Positions 46,569-60,100 of a DNA stretch of 64,000 nucleotides are shown one piece after another (position 1 is the first letter of the stretch; each line of letters begins with the position of its first letter). The stretch covers positions 620,001 through 684,000 of the forward strand of contig CAJVGD010000013.1 of the NCBI GenBank assembly GCA_910890315.1, given 5' to 3'. Source of the stretch: Serendipita indica DSM 11827. Taxonomy: Eukaryota > Basidiomycota > Agaricomycetes > Sebacinales > Serendipitaceae. The notes beneath the pieces were generated by a model. It ran no database searches. It saw only the letters and a program-made list of their open reading frames with translations, and had not been told where the DNA came from. Position numbers and translations under genes: made by a program.

Positions 46569-48464
46569 ATGCAATCTGGTCAAGGCCGACTACGAGACCA
46601 ATTTGAGACGTATTCGACAAGGATTCGATGGAGTACCTGGAGAAGTCATGCTTTGGCCGAGTTGTTGGTTGAGCGGGCCAGGACCATTGCGTTTGGGCCT
46701 CTGGAGAGTCCTCAAAAAGCATCTCAAACGTCTTCTGTCAATGATACGACGAAGGCACGACTAATCATCGGTATGCTGAATCAAACGACCCAAGAGCTAT
46801 GTGCAATCACGTCAGAAATACCTCAGACCACAGAGGAAGTCAGAAAGATCATGGATAAAGAATCAAGAATACTCAAAGGTGCTCATGATCGGCTTCGCTC
46901 GATGGTCAAGGTCATAGCATATTGACAAATGACACGCATTGACGATTTGATAGATAGATTCAACTGAAGACGACACTATGTACCTCAGAAAAGTGGAGTC
47001 TGGTGATGACAAGAGATCCAGGCGACAACTCCAACGGGTAACTGAGATCTTTGCGACCTCCCAATGGATAGACGACATAAATATCTTCATCCCTACGAGT
47101 ACGTGCTATGATGGAAGCGCCCTATCTTACTCAGTGGTATAGAATTAGGGGACATTGAAGACATTAGATCCGGAATCGCTGACCGACCGCCGAGTCCATC
47201 CGGATCTCTTGAAGAATATACTCTGGAAGACCTCATAAGACTTCGACCGGCTCTGGATCTCTCCGGCAAAGTCAAAGCGGGTTGTCTGACCGAAACCCCA
47301 CGACATGGCGGCTTTGCGACTGTATATCCTGGCGAATACGCCAGTGAAAAGGCTAGTTACCATGATTAATTCTCATCCTTACTCTAATATACTTTAGGTT
47401 GCTATCAAGGTCCTGAGATTTCGGAGGAGTCGGAATAAACGCAAGCCATACGATTATGAGCGACCACTAGAACGGGTAAGTATGCACATGTGGCATCCCG
47501 AATGCTTGAAACTCATATTAGAAGCGGACTGCTCGCGAAATCAAAGTATGGGCGGCATTATCTCATCGACATATTCTCCCTTTTTATGGATTTACAACTG
47601 AATATGGCGATTTCCCTTCTATGGTATCACCAGCAAGTATCTAATTCGATTCTATGACACGTCTGACTCTTTTGTTTAGTGGTGTCCAAATGACAGCGCG
47701 TACGAATATCTAAGAAACAAAGAGATGACATTGGAAGAACGTTTCCTATTGGTAAGTGATAGATCTTGATGAAAACTTGCTAATTGCGTGCAGACGCAGC
47801 AAGTGGCTTCTGGCGTTCAGTATCTACATGACCTCAAAATAGTTCATGGGGATCTCAAATCGGTGCGTCTACCACTATCGCCGGTTTCAAAACCTCACAA
47901 TCACTAGAAGAATGTCCTGATCGACGGCGAGGGCAACGCCCTCCTTGCCGACTTTGGTCTTGTACATTTGGACGAATGGTATGGAGTGCCTGGAATGACC
48001 ACGACTTCTGCATACAGAGGCACACCAAGGTTCACAGCTCCGGAATTGCTCATGACCAAGGACAATCCGGACCCAAAGGCTACCAAAGAGGGCGACGTTT
48101 GGGCCTTTGGGTGCGTAGCACTGGAGGTACAGCCCGATTTATAGTATTCATCAATACTAACCACAAAAACGACCAGTTCGTGGAGGAAATTGAGCCATAT
48201 GAAGACGCTCCACTGAACCAGATGGAATTTCAAGCCGCGGTTCTTCGTGGACAGAAACCAGCAAAGCAAGGCGAGGGTAATCATGAACCCGCTGATACCA
48301 ATTCGTTGTTCTGGAATCTCCTCAATGCATGCTGGGAGCTCGACCCCCACAGACGGCCCCTCATAGCGGAAATTAGGAACTACCTAGAAGCTATTGCGGA
48401 GAAATATGGATTCTCAAAGCTGATTACGACGGACGAAAGGATGGAAGGAGTTTCCTCTTTCTGA
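46569..48464 (+). CDS. Chimeric kinase C: partner-family N-terminus fused to TKL kinase
   Basis: The start MQSGQGRLRDQFE lies at 46569. The first exon aligns with the first exon of the partner family: LAELLVERARTIA matches AGLLIERAKIL, and KESRILKGAHDRLRSM matches QQTRILDSAHENMRG. A second exon (STEDDTMYLRKVESGDDK) joins by a short intron to a linker and then to the kinase. The DUF6699 domain is absent. The kinase has GHGGFATVYPGEY, VAIKVL, HGDLKS, DFGLVHL and APELLM. Two introns begin GC (47352-47397 and 47633-47679). Frames stay open throughout, so the fusion looks expressible. The second and third joins are my inference. Confidence 0.7.
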
Positions 48465-48819
48465 TCCTCTACGCCGAGTGCTGGATCTAACTTCTTTCGC
48501 TGGGTTGTATTTCTATTCAATGTATTGATTGTATTACTCCATATCCTGGCTTTTTCTGGCTGACAGCATGCTCAAGCCTATTGCGGCGAAATCTCAGGTA
48601 CTCCGGGTCGAACCATGTCCAAAATCCAGGACTTGGAGCCGTCCACGACAGCACACCACACTAAAACTCTCTACAAATACCTCCTTTAAACTTGTACGAC
48701 TCTCGACTCGTGTTTGCTTCTCTCTCGGAAGGAGCAGAAGACTTCGCCTTCTTCATTTCTCCGCATCTTGTAGCCCACCTTGCTCAAGTCTGTCCACCAT
48801 CAAACTCCTCTAAATCATC
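48465..48819. other. Boundary spacer between accessory and conserved regions
   Basis: No gene is supported. Beyond it the window has no further member of the NLR, partner or kinase families. Confidence 0.4.
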
Positions 48820-50288
48820 ATGCCAGCAAATCAAGCTACCCAACGAGAGTCGTACCTCGTTATTGGCGGTTGCGGCTTCCTAGGACGACACATCGTCGAA
48901 GCCCTTTTGAACCGTGGCGAGCAAGCTGTCGCAGTCTTTGATCTTGTCCAACGACATCACGATAAAAACGTCCAGTTCTTCACTGGAGATCTCTGTGAAG
49001 CCGCCGACCTGGCCAAAGCCATCAAAGGCGTGAGTTCTGCGCCTGAAACGATATTGTAAAGCCGGGCTGACGCTTTTTTCTTGCTTATTTCTTAGTCTCG
49101 TGCCACCACCATTTTCCATACCGCGTCGCCCATGCATGGCGCCAATAACCCCAAGCTTTGCTGGCGGTTAATGTCGACGGCACCAAGGCTGTTATTGCCG
49201 CGGCACAAGAGCACGGCGTCAAGACGCTCGTATATACCTCGAGTGCAGGTGTTACGTATACCGGAGGCAATTGCATCGACGTCGACGAGCGATTGCCGGT
49301 AGTTGACGCGACAAATGCGTACGATACCTATAACCTCACCAAAGCTGAGGCAGAGAAGCTTGTTTTGGCCGCAAATGGACAGGGAGGTCTCAAAACTGTC
49401 GCTTTGAGGCCTTCTGGTATCTTTGGGTACGTCCCTTCATTCAACCCCGCCTTTTCCGGAGTATGACCCCATTCGTTTAGCCCCGGCGACCGTCAAAATT
49501 TTGAAGGACTCGCTAATGTCATCCGAAGAGGTCAAACGAAATGGCAAATTGGATACAACGACAATCTCTGGGACTGGACCTATGTCGGCAACGTCGTGAA
49601 AGCACACTTGCTCGCCGCCGACAAGCTCGTCACTGAAGCGGGACCCAAACCACGGGAAGAGCTATGCGACTATGCGCTTCCTACGATTTCGCTCACCACG
49701 CACGAACACCGCGTCCCAACGTCTGCCGCACGGCCTCTTGGACCAGCCATCGCGCCCGTTCCCAATGGTCCTGCCATCGAAGCCGCATTTAATGATCCCG
49801 ATGCGAAAGACGACGTCCGAGCCGTCTGGCGAACGCGCTATGACCCGCTTACGGAACAAAATATCGAGCGCGAGCTCGAGTACCCGCTCCAAGCAGCTGG
49901 TCAGGCGTTTTACATTACAAATGGCGAGCCGATCATGTTCTGGGATTACGTTCATGCCGTGTGGAAGGAGATGGGGCACGTCCCAACGAGCAGGATTGTC
50001 ATTCCAGCCACAGTTGGGTTGTGGCTTGCGACGGCTGCAGAGTGGTGGGCGTGGTTGACGGGAAAAACGCCCGGGTTTACCAGGGAGCGTGTTGGATACT
50101 CTGTCTCGCATCGTTGGTTCAATATCGAAAAGGCGAGACGTGTCTTGGGATACGAGCCCGATGTAGGTATCCAAGACGGCATCAAGATTTCCGCCAAGGT
50201 ATGTTGTTCTTTATCGCTCTAACACTCATCTGACTTGTCTTAGTGGTACTTGGAGTCAAAAGGCGTCAACGCCATCACTCCCGAGTAA
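48820..50288 (+). CDS. ERG26: Sterol-4-alpha-carboxylate 3-dehydrogenase-like (3-beta-HSD family)
   Basis: This is an NAD(P)-dependent short-chain dehydrogenase of the Erg26 type, acting on carboxylated sterol intermediates in ergosterol synthesis, presumably at the endoplasmic reticulum. The dinucleotide fold has GGCGFLG. The catalytic Tyr-x3-Lys is YNLTK. Later motifs include ITNGEP and SVSHRWFNIEKAR, with a C-terminal membrane-like WLATAAEWWAWL. Exons start at 48820, 49096, about 49484 and 50244; introns begin GTGAGT, GTACGT and GTATGT. One point is off: between NNPKLC and AVNVDGT, near 49158, the frame is one base short and no intron fits, so either a base was lost or the sequence has an error. 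The family also has non-sterol members. Confidence 0.8.
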
Positions 50289-50664
50289 GAGTATACGGTC
50301 GCTCGTCTCGCTAGGCTATACTATTTCTATGCTACCTATCCTCGGATGAATTCAACTCTTAAACTCGACTAGTAAAACGCATCGGTTTGGTTGAGAAACG
50401 GTACTATAGGTTTGCTATGAGACATGACTACATATACAGCTTCGTACATTTTGTGGACAACTTTGCCAACGTGCAAGAACTGTCCGGAGGCGTAAGTAAC
50501 GGGATGATTAGGGATTATCCGAGTCCATTATTTGTTTTTGTACGCTTTGATCCATACTTGAGGTCAGCTTTAGACAACGGTTGTGGAGCGAGGATGCGTA
50601 GCATGAGTAGTGGATTCGTTCTCAGGAACAATGGAGAAACTAGATCAACCAATCAGTATAAGCA
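50289..50664. other. Convergent spacer
   Basis: Three-prime ends of the dehydrogenase and the HAM1-like gene face each other. No gene is supported; the plus-strand frame at 50387-50767 is probably chance. Confidence 0.45.
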
Positions 50665-53638
50665 TCATGTACGAGAGAATGAAACGTACGCAGCGCTCCT
50701 CCATCCTTCACCCTCAGTAGCAAGTTCTTCCTTTTCGCCCTGCTTACGGATCCATCCACGTTCATGACCGACGTCTGGAAGGAGCATCGACTCGCGCTTG
50801 GGCACAATCTTAAACGTGCTATTGCGCTTGGCCTTGGTCGAAGTCGGAGAGGGGCTGCGGTTCGAAGCAGCAGTTGTGCTTCCAGCGGCAGTCGTCGAGC
50901 CATCCGTCTTGTTGGTAAAGGCCGTCTTGAGAGCGTCAAGAGTGGAACCATCGCTTTGCTTGGCGTCTGTGACGGTCGAGCGAACCTTGACTGGAGACGA
51001 TGTGAGACCTGGTTCTTAATACTGGAAACGGGTACATACCAAGTTCGCGATCGGCCCATTCGAATCCGGAACGAAGACCATCCTCGATGGCCTTGGCTAC
51101 TTGCCTCTTGATGAGACTAGTGGCAAGAGGGCGGAAGGTCTTGTAGAGGAGGTCGTGGCGGCTGTCGCGAATGCTAAACTTGAGCGAGTCGACCTTGGCA
51201 TGCACGTTTTTGACGCGGAAGAAGCCACCTTTGCCGCTCGACTGGGTGTTAACGATCGTAACGGTCGCAGTGATTCCACGGCCACCAAGGAAGACGTCGG
51301 CGATACCAGAGTCACGGAGTTTCTACGACCAATGAGCTACGGCTCAATCCAAAACAAATGCTACATACCGGGAATCCAGCCTTCTTGTGGAAGTAAAAGG
51401 TGACGTCACGCATGTCAGCCTGGATCTGGCTGAGAGTCAACGTGAGGGTGTGGTGGTACTCGTCCTTGATGGTAGAATAGGGCGACATCTTCATGTGCGT
51501 CTGAGCAGCAATCTCGACAATGTTGGGGAAGAGATTACGGCCTTGTAAGGTGAGATTCTCGATGACGAGATCCATCTTGTCGTCGGTATACTCGATGCGA
51601 GGAATTGGCACGTAGCCAACCTTTTCGACAAGCGTTGGCACGATTACTTGACGAATGTCTCTCCACAACTATAATTGGGTTAGAGGGTGAAGAAATGTGG
51701 CAGGAAATTACGTACGCCGGCTTTCCAGACAATCTTTCCGTTTTCGCCCATGAGGAGATCCTTGACAAGACCGGCCCACTGGTCAGCCAACTTGCGGTTA
51801 AGAGGATCGACGGTCCATCCATCAACCCAGTCCTTTCCGCTGTCGACGAGGAGCTGACGGTGGCCGCGGTAGCGCTCGTCGAAGAATTCCTTAGCCTGGT
51901 CGTGGAAGAGTTCCTGCGACTGCGTGTTGAATTGAGGAGTGAGGATGAAACCTGGCTCCATGAGGGTCTAGAGGCGATCAGCATCAGACCAATTGAAGAC
52001 GAAGAAGAGACATACCCTGCGAACAAACTTGTCGACACGGCTCCACCATGCGCGGAACTGCTCGTCCTCCTTTGCGTCGTTCCAGATCTTCTGCACGGCA
52101 TCAAAAGTGGGATCAAGGCTCCTTCCGTTAGCGAAGCGCTCCAAGAGAACGCGGAGCTCTTGCCAGGCTTGTTGGAGAATGGGGTCGTTGCTGAAGAGAC
52201 CGGTGGCCGTCTTCGTCTGGTTTGCTCCAACACCCTTGGCTTGCTTGAAGTAGGCTTCGACAGTCGAGAGAAGCCATGAGATGGCATCTTGGTAGGAAGG
52301 ATGCGATTGGCATTCAACAACCACCTGAGAGGCGTTAGAGAAATCAGGGATTGTAGGAGGATGCTTCACCTTCTTCATGCGCCAGACGAATTGGTCACGG
52401 CGCTCCTTGGGGAACTCTTCGTTGAAAAAGTCCTTTGCGCGCTGTGCCTCGTCGCGAGCACGCTGTTTGTGCTTCTCTGGAATCTTGCTAGAAACCTTGT
52501 CGACGGTATCGCCGACCTTTCTCTTGGACTGTTCCTTGGTGACAGTCGAATCTTCGCGAGGATCTGTGATTCCGGGGTCGGCTTTGATCTCTTCCTTCTT
52601 TGCGGTGGCTGCAGCCGAAGCAGCATCGGTCAACTTGCTAGTGGTCTCTCGGAATCCATCGCGGTGAAGGTTGACGTCCTGGTCGACGTTGGCAGCGACT
52701 TGTTGGCTTGGTGGAGTGACTTCGGCCTTGTCCGCCGCTTTGGCCTCTGCATTTCCGAGTCCCTTTTTGAAGGCACCACGGAAGCCATCCCGGGTGATGT
52801 CGACGTCTCCTTCAAGAGAAGGAATAGTACCGTCGTTCTACGACTGGTTAGAGAGACGTGGCAATGGAGGTGGACGAATGACGTACAATTCCAGTTGGGC
52901 TAGCGGCCGCATCGTCGACCTTTGCCATACGCTCTGGAGCAGGGCGAGCACGCTCTGCAGCGCGGCTGGCACCTTGAGCGAACATATCACGGCCAATGAG
53001 GGTGAAATCTTGGACGAGCTTGCGGGCCTCCGAGTTGGTCAACAAGAGTTGAGCGAGTGTGCGCAAGTGCTGGACAGCCTGTTCGCTATCCCTCTTTGCG
53101 TCATCCTTGTTCGGGAGGGCGGCGTCGTCGGGAACGGCCGTCTTGGTGTGCTTGACCGCGCGGTCGCGGAATTGCTGAGAAGAGGTGTGGTAGATGAATT
53201 GTTGGGCGACTTCATCGGCATTCTTTTCTTGGAATTGGAGTCGTGTCTATTCAAGGGCGTCAGAGCCCCGACCTCGCAATGACGAAAGAGTGGAGAGGGA
53301 AACCTTACCGTCTCGAGAATAGCACGCACGTCCTCGACGAGCTTCTGACCTTCTGGACTGAGCTTTGAGACGTCTACGGGGGACTTTTTGATAAAGTACT
53401 GGAGGGTCTGGTCGATTTGGGCATTGTCGGGCATGCGGCCTGCTCTGAACGCTTGGATGACACCGTAGAGACGCATCTAGGGTTACAAAGGACGTCAGGT
53501 TTGTGAATGTAGCAACACAAATGGCATGCATACCTTGCGGTCAACGTCCTTCTCGAGAGCCACCTTGTCAGTGGGATTTGTGACGGCATTCTTGCCGGGG
53601 CTTGAAGTGACTTCCTTTGTTGCAGTAGGAAGCGACAT
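50665..53638 (-). CDS. HAM1-like protein (HAM1_N/HAM1_C, formerly DUF5923/DUF4449)
   Basis: This is a large fungal protein of the HAM1-like type, probably about 900 residues. The start MSLPTATKEVTSSPGK lies at 53638. The N-terminal half is helical and charged (QIDQTLQYFIKKSPVDV, LLLTNSEARKLVQDFTLIGRD), with a low-complexity Ala/Lys stretch and repeats such as DVDITRDGFRGAF and DVNLHRDGFRETT. The middle has FFNEEFPKERRDQFVWRMKK and LFSNDPILQQAWQELRVLL. The C-terminal part (WRDIRQVIVPTLVEKVGYVP onward) contains the conserved TLTLTLSQIQADMRDVTFYFH segment and ends AYVSFSRT. Several short introns split it. The C-terminal domain is thought to be lipid-binding; the biological role is not established. 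Confidence 0.8.
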
Positions 53639-54052
53639 GGTGATGAATTACTGTTGTATTAATGAGATTAGTCGTGAAGGGTGGACGGGGGAGAGTCCAA
53701 GTTGTACGGGTGCCAAGGTTGGTCTCTGCTCCTGGGCTTTATCCAGTTTTCGGGACCGCACCTGAAACTCTACGCAATGCTTTGAATACGCAATAGCCAG
53801 GACCTGTCACACACAGCTCCACGATTTCGTCGTATATCCAATGAGGAGCTCCAGCTCCCGGTGGCTCTTGGAATGACGCAGAGCACGATGGTCATTGCCA
53901 TCGGGCATCGACGGTAATTATTCAGAACTAGAAACGTAAAAATCGGAAATGATGCAAAAGTCGGAATTTGTTGTCCGGCTAGGGCGTTTCTGGACAATGG
54001 CCTCAGAACGTCCTGGAACGTCTGCCATCATCTTTGACTACAACCGCGACAA
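53639..54052. other. Divergent spacer
   Basis: No gene. It holds the promoters of the HAM1-like gene (minus) and the small conserved gene (plus). Confidence 0.45.
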
Positions 54053-54479
54053 ATGGCTGAAGAATCAACGACAAGACTCGCTCTCCCAGCTCCAGAAGAC
54101 GTCAAGGACGACGACAAGACGACGCTCGAGCTCAATTCAACCATTAAACTCGACAAACTCGGGGTGAGTGGCAGGTCCACGAGGTTTCTAGGGTATTGCT
54201 GACACTTGATTAGCCCATGATCGTCAACTCTGATGGTGTACGTTGACTATTTGATTGCTGACGGTGGCTCATTGCCCTAGACGATATCACGAATCTCCAA
54301 TTGGCAAGAAATGTCCCAGCTGGAAAGAGACAGAACAGTCCGAATCCTCTTGAAGAGAAATCAGTATGTGGTTTACACCCCATCGATGGCCTCTAACGGT
54401 CCACAGGATTCGATTAGATTATCTGGGCAATGCACAGAGCAGCGAATCGCTAGATAAAGCTGAGAATAAACAAGAATAG
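54053..54479 (+). CDS. Small conserved protein with NSDGTISRISNW motif
   Basis: Four exons: MAEESTTRLALPAPEDV to KLDKLG (54053-54163), PMIVNSDG, then TISRISNWQEMSQLERDRTV to LLKRNQ, then IRLDYLGNAQSS, ending ENKQE with the stop at 54477-54479. Introns begin GTGAGT, GTACGT and GTATGT. The core (VNSDGT, W-x-M, ERTVR-like, KRN) matches a small family that I recall as widespread in fungi, with no experimental function known to me. The first residues are disordered and acidic. No signal or membrane segment. Confidence 0.75.
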
Positions 54480-54724
54480 CTTTTATTTGTGTGTTTAAGA
54501 GTGTTGTATCAGCAGGGGTCCAATTTATTCCATATTTCCAGAATGCATAATTCGCACCGCTAGTAAATTCCTGCCTCTCCCGTTTGTATTGCTTATCAGA
54601 GCTGCTTTAAATTCGTTTGCTGCTATTTTCCGAGGTTACCAGCCGCGACAAGCCGACATTGGGGGAAACCAAACATGCCCTCGACAACTTTCACCTTGAC
54701 CTCATTCTCTTTTCAACATTACAG

Positions 54725-56640
<1,916 letters not shown>

Positions 56641-57199
56641 ACCCTTCCGTCCGTGTGGCCCCCCTTTTTGCTCGTGTAATTATATGCTCGATAATGGATA
56701 CGTTTCATGGCATCGAGGAATTGACTGCCGGTGTTGATACGCCTGATCGTTCTTCATTAACAACAGAGTTTGCTAGTATTACTGATCGCTGCCCGAGGTG
56801 GGCTACACGTGCAGGGAGCATTGACCCAGCGTGGCGGGTGTTGGCTACGGGATTGAGGAACGTGTTGAGAAGATCAGCAACGCGGTTTGTTTCCTGAGAT
56901 GGCGTTGCAGTTGGCTGCAATGGGCCTTTTTGCCAATTTCTGGCAGCGGGGGGCAAAGGGCAGCATCCCAGACGTGTGATGCTCATGGAAAAGCAAATGC
57001 ACAGCTGTTTCAGTTGTTTCCGAGCCCACTATATAGACGCGCCGCGAGGGGAGCAGCAGCAGCCTCTTGTACTCGACCGCATTGGCTGTTGGGCCCAGAT
57101 TTAACTCGACAATAATTCAAGCAGGGGGTTGTTCGTCGCCTACAATTCTTTATTTGTACTACCAGAACAAGCTCTCTTCTCGTTTGCGACGTGGGGACC
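56641..57199. other. Intergenic stretch
   Basis: No gene. A TATA-like word (tatatag) lies near 57030, about 170 bp before the next start codon; it could be the promoter of the KIN4-like gene. Confidence 0.4.
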
Positions 57200-60100
57200 A
57201 TGCACAACGGCGGCGACGAGCAAGACGCGCTCCGGCCAGCGCCAGCACGCTCGCAGCATCACGGACAACAACAGCATCAGCAGCAATCCTCGTCTTCGCG
57301 CCGTCAACACGGCGGCGAGCCGCATTTTGATATCAGACAGCACCCCGCTGCAATCGCCTACGCCGCGTCACATCCAAACCGCACGATCCCAAAATTTGGA
57401 CCGTATATTCTTCTGCAGACGCTTGGAGAGGGCGAGTTTGGCAAGGTCAAGCTCGGGTTGCATTCGCAGTGGGCTGAAGAAGTCGCCGTCAAGCTCATCC
57501 GGCGCGGGAGCGTTGAAAATGAGGTTCGGATGCAAAAGATTCGACGAGAAATTCAGGTTCTCGAGGTGAGTTTGCACGCTCGACGCCCTTTTCGCTGACG
57601 GGTGTTTTGCTGACGAGACGACCCCCCAACCAAACGCCGCCCAGACGCTCAAACATCCGAATATCGTAAGACTTTACGAAGTCATTGAAACCGACAAGTA
57701 CATCGGCATCATCCTCGACTATGCTTCTGGCGGAGAACTCTTCGACCACATTCTCGCCCACCGGTACCTCAAAGAAAAGGATGCGCGTAAACTATTTGCC
57801 CAGCTCATCTCCGCGGTATGGTATATCCACCAAAAGAAGATTGTCCACCGCGACCTCAAACTCGAAAACTTGTTGCTCGATCGCAATCGCAACATCATTG
57901 TCACCGACTTTGGGTTTGCGAACCGGTTTGAGCACAAGTCGGACGATCTGATGCAGACGAGCTGCGGTAGTCCGTGCTACGCCGCGCCGGAACTCGTGAT
58001 CAGCGAGGGCATGTACGTGGGCTCTGCCGTCGACATTTGGTCGTGTGGTGTTATCCTCTATGCCATGCTGGCGGGCTATCTGCCCTTCGACGATGATCCG
58101 GAAAACCCAGAGGGCGATAACATTCAGCAGCTCTATCGGTACATCCTCAACACTCCCCTGACCTTTCCCGACCACGTCTCCGCCGAAGCCAGGGATCTCC
58201 TCCACAAAATGCTGGTTCCCGATCCAGCACAGCGCTCGACGCTCGCGGCAATCATGGAGCATTCGTGGCTGCAACCATACGCCCATTTGTTCACACAGTC
58301 CATCGAAGAATCGGAGAAACTCTCCAAGGAAATGCAAGACGCCAAGCGACACCAGTATCGCAAGCAGATGCGCGAGAGGGAAAGGGAGCAGGCCCGCCAG
58401 GCGCGTGCGCAGGCGCAACGCCGCGAACATCATCAGACGCATGTCATCGAGCCCTCGACATCCTCCCGCGACGCCAGAGCTGCCGCAGACCGTTTGTACG
58501 ATCCCAGTGCGCCACCCGGTGGTTCTGGCGCATACACGCAACAGGATCGTACGGGACGAAGAGCCGTAGCGTCTGCGATTGTAATGCCCTCATCGCCACC
58601 GGAAGATGACCATGTGCTTTCCATGACCAGCGAGCCATTCCCCGAGCCGATCGTCTCCGCTGTTTCTCCCTCCAATGCCGTCGTCGGATCGCCCGTCGAG
58701 CTCGGACCGTCGCAGGCCGCGAGAGATAGAAAGGCTTCGACAAAGTCTCACAGCTCGAAAAAGGGCCAGAGTTCAAGGTCTCCCACGGCGGAGAGCGGCA
58801 TCGGTGCCTCGCCGGTGAATGGTGCTGCCGCTGCTGGAGCTTCGAACGCCCAAAAATCAAGCAAAAGGCTGGAGGATTTAGACATACTATTCAGCTCGAG
58901 TATGATGATGGTGCAGAAGTACAACCATCTCCGCCCACGCCACCAAGACCGTCCTCGAGGAGCCGCGCCGCTGCAGCGGCTGCTGAACTGCCGAGCGACA
59001 TGGCAAACCTCAATCTCAATGGTACCCAACCCGAAGGAGACTTTTACTTTGCGAACGCAGAAGCTTCCAAGCAGTCACCGACCAAGTCGCGAAGAAGCTC
59101 GACGGCGTCACGTCCGCCGGTACCCATACCAGCCGTCCCTGCGATTCCACCGTATACGACTGGTCGTCGCGGATCGAATGCATCTCCGGTTCTTGCGAGA
59201 AATGCTGCCACCGATCCCGGCCCGGGATGGGATCACGCCCAGCAAGACACAGGTGACAGCTCCGCGACAACGCCAATGGAACAGCCTACTCCACCTCCGG
59301 AGCCTACATCGGCAAAGATCAAGTCGCGACCGAGTTCTTCCTCTGGTCGAAGGCATGTTCGGGGAATTTCCATTGACCGGATAGTTGGCTTTGGCAAGAT
59401 GATTACTGGTGGTGGAAAAGACACGACAAACGCGACGACAGGAGACTCGAGCCCTGTGACGGGAAGCCCGACTGTCAGCAAAGGCTCTGGTCTCGGGAAG
59501 CGTTCGTCGTCGAGGTCAGGACGAAAGGGTGGAGAGGTCGCGCCGCCTCTGAACCAGCAAGAGGCACTGGAGTCCAAGTCGTCTGTGGGACCGCCAACGG
59601 AGACGACTGAAGGTAGTTCGACTACGGTTGCCGCTCCAGTACCCACGACGCCTGGTGAAACGCCCAGCAACGACGTCTCGATGTCAGAGTCGACTTCTGG
59701 CTCTGTCAAGAGCAAGAGAAGAGGTGGCAAGGCGCTGAGTTTGATGGTCGACCCGATTGTCAAGATGAAGGATCGCTCAAAGAACCGTGCCTCGGTCACT
59801 GTTGGTGCCGAAATGCCATCCAAGGAGGATAGAAAGGCCAAGATCACTTCCACTCCTATCAGCGCCCAACCTGATGCCGATACTGCGCCCACCCCGTTCC
59901 CAGAAAAGACGGAGAGTTCGACAAACGTAGACAAGCATGGCACGACTGGCAAACAAGGGTGGCATTTGCCACTCTTCCGCGATGCGTCTGTGCGCGGGAG
60001 CCAGCGTGCGCAAACCCAACGAGCGCCAGCCGCTCCCGTCGTCCTCCCAATTGTCTCTCCAACACAAGCAGAGCAGATCGATCCATATCATGCCGGTGAA

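Noticed and set aside
57792-58541. Long minus-strand frame of 249 codons opposite the KIN4-like gene
   Set aside because: It is antisense to a well-supported kinase domain; GC-rich coding often leaves such frames. The minus frames at 59.2-60.9 kb are rejected for the same reason.
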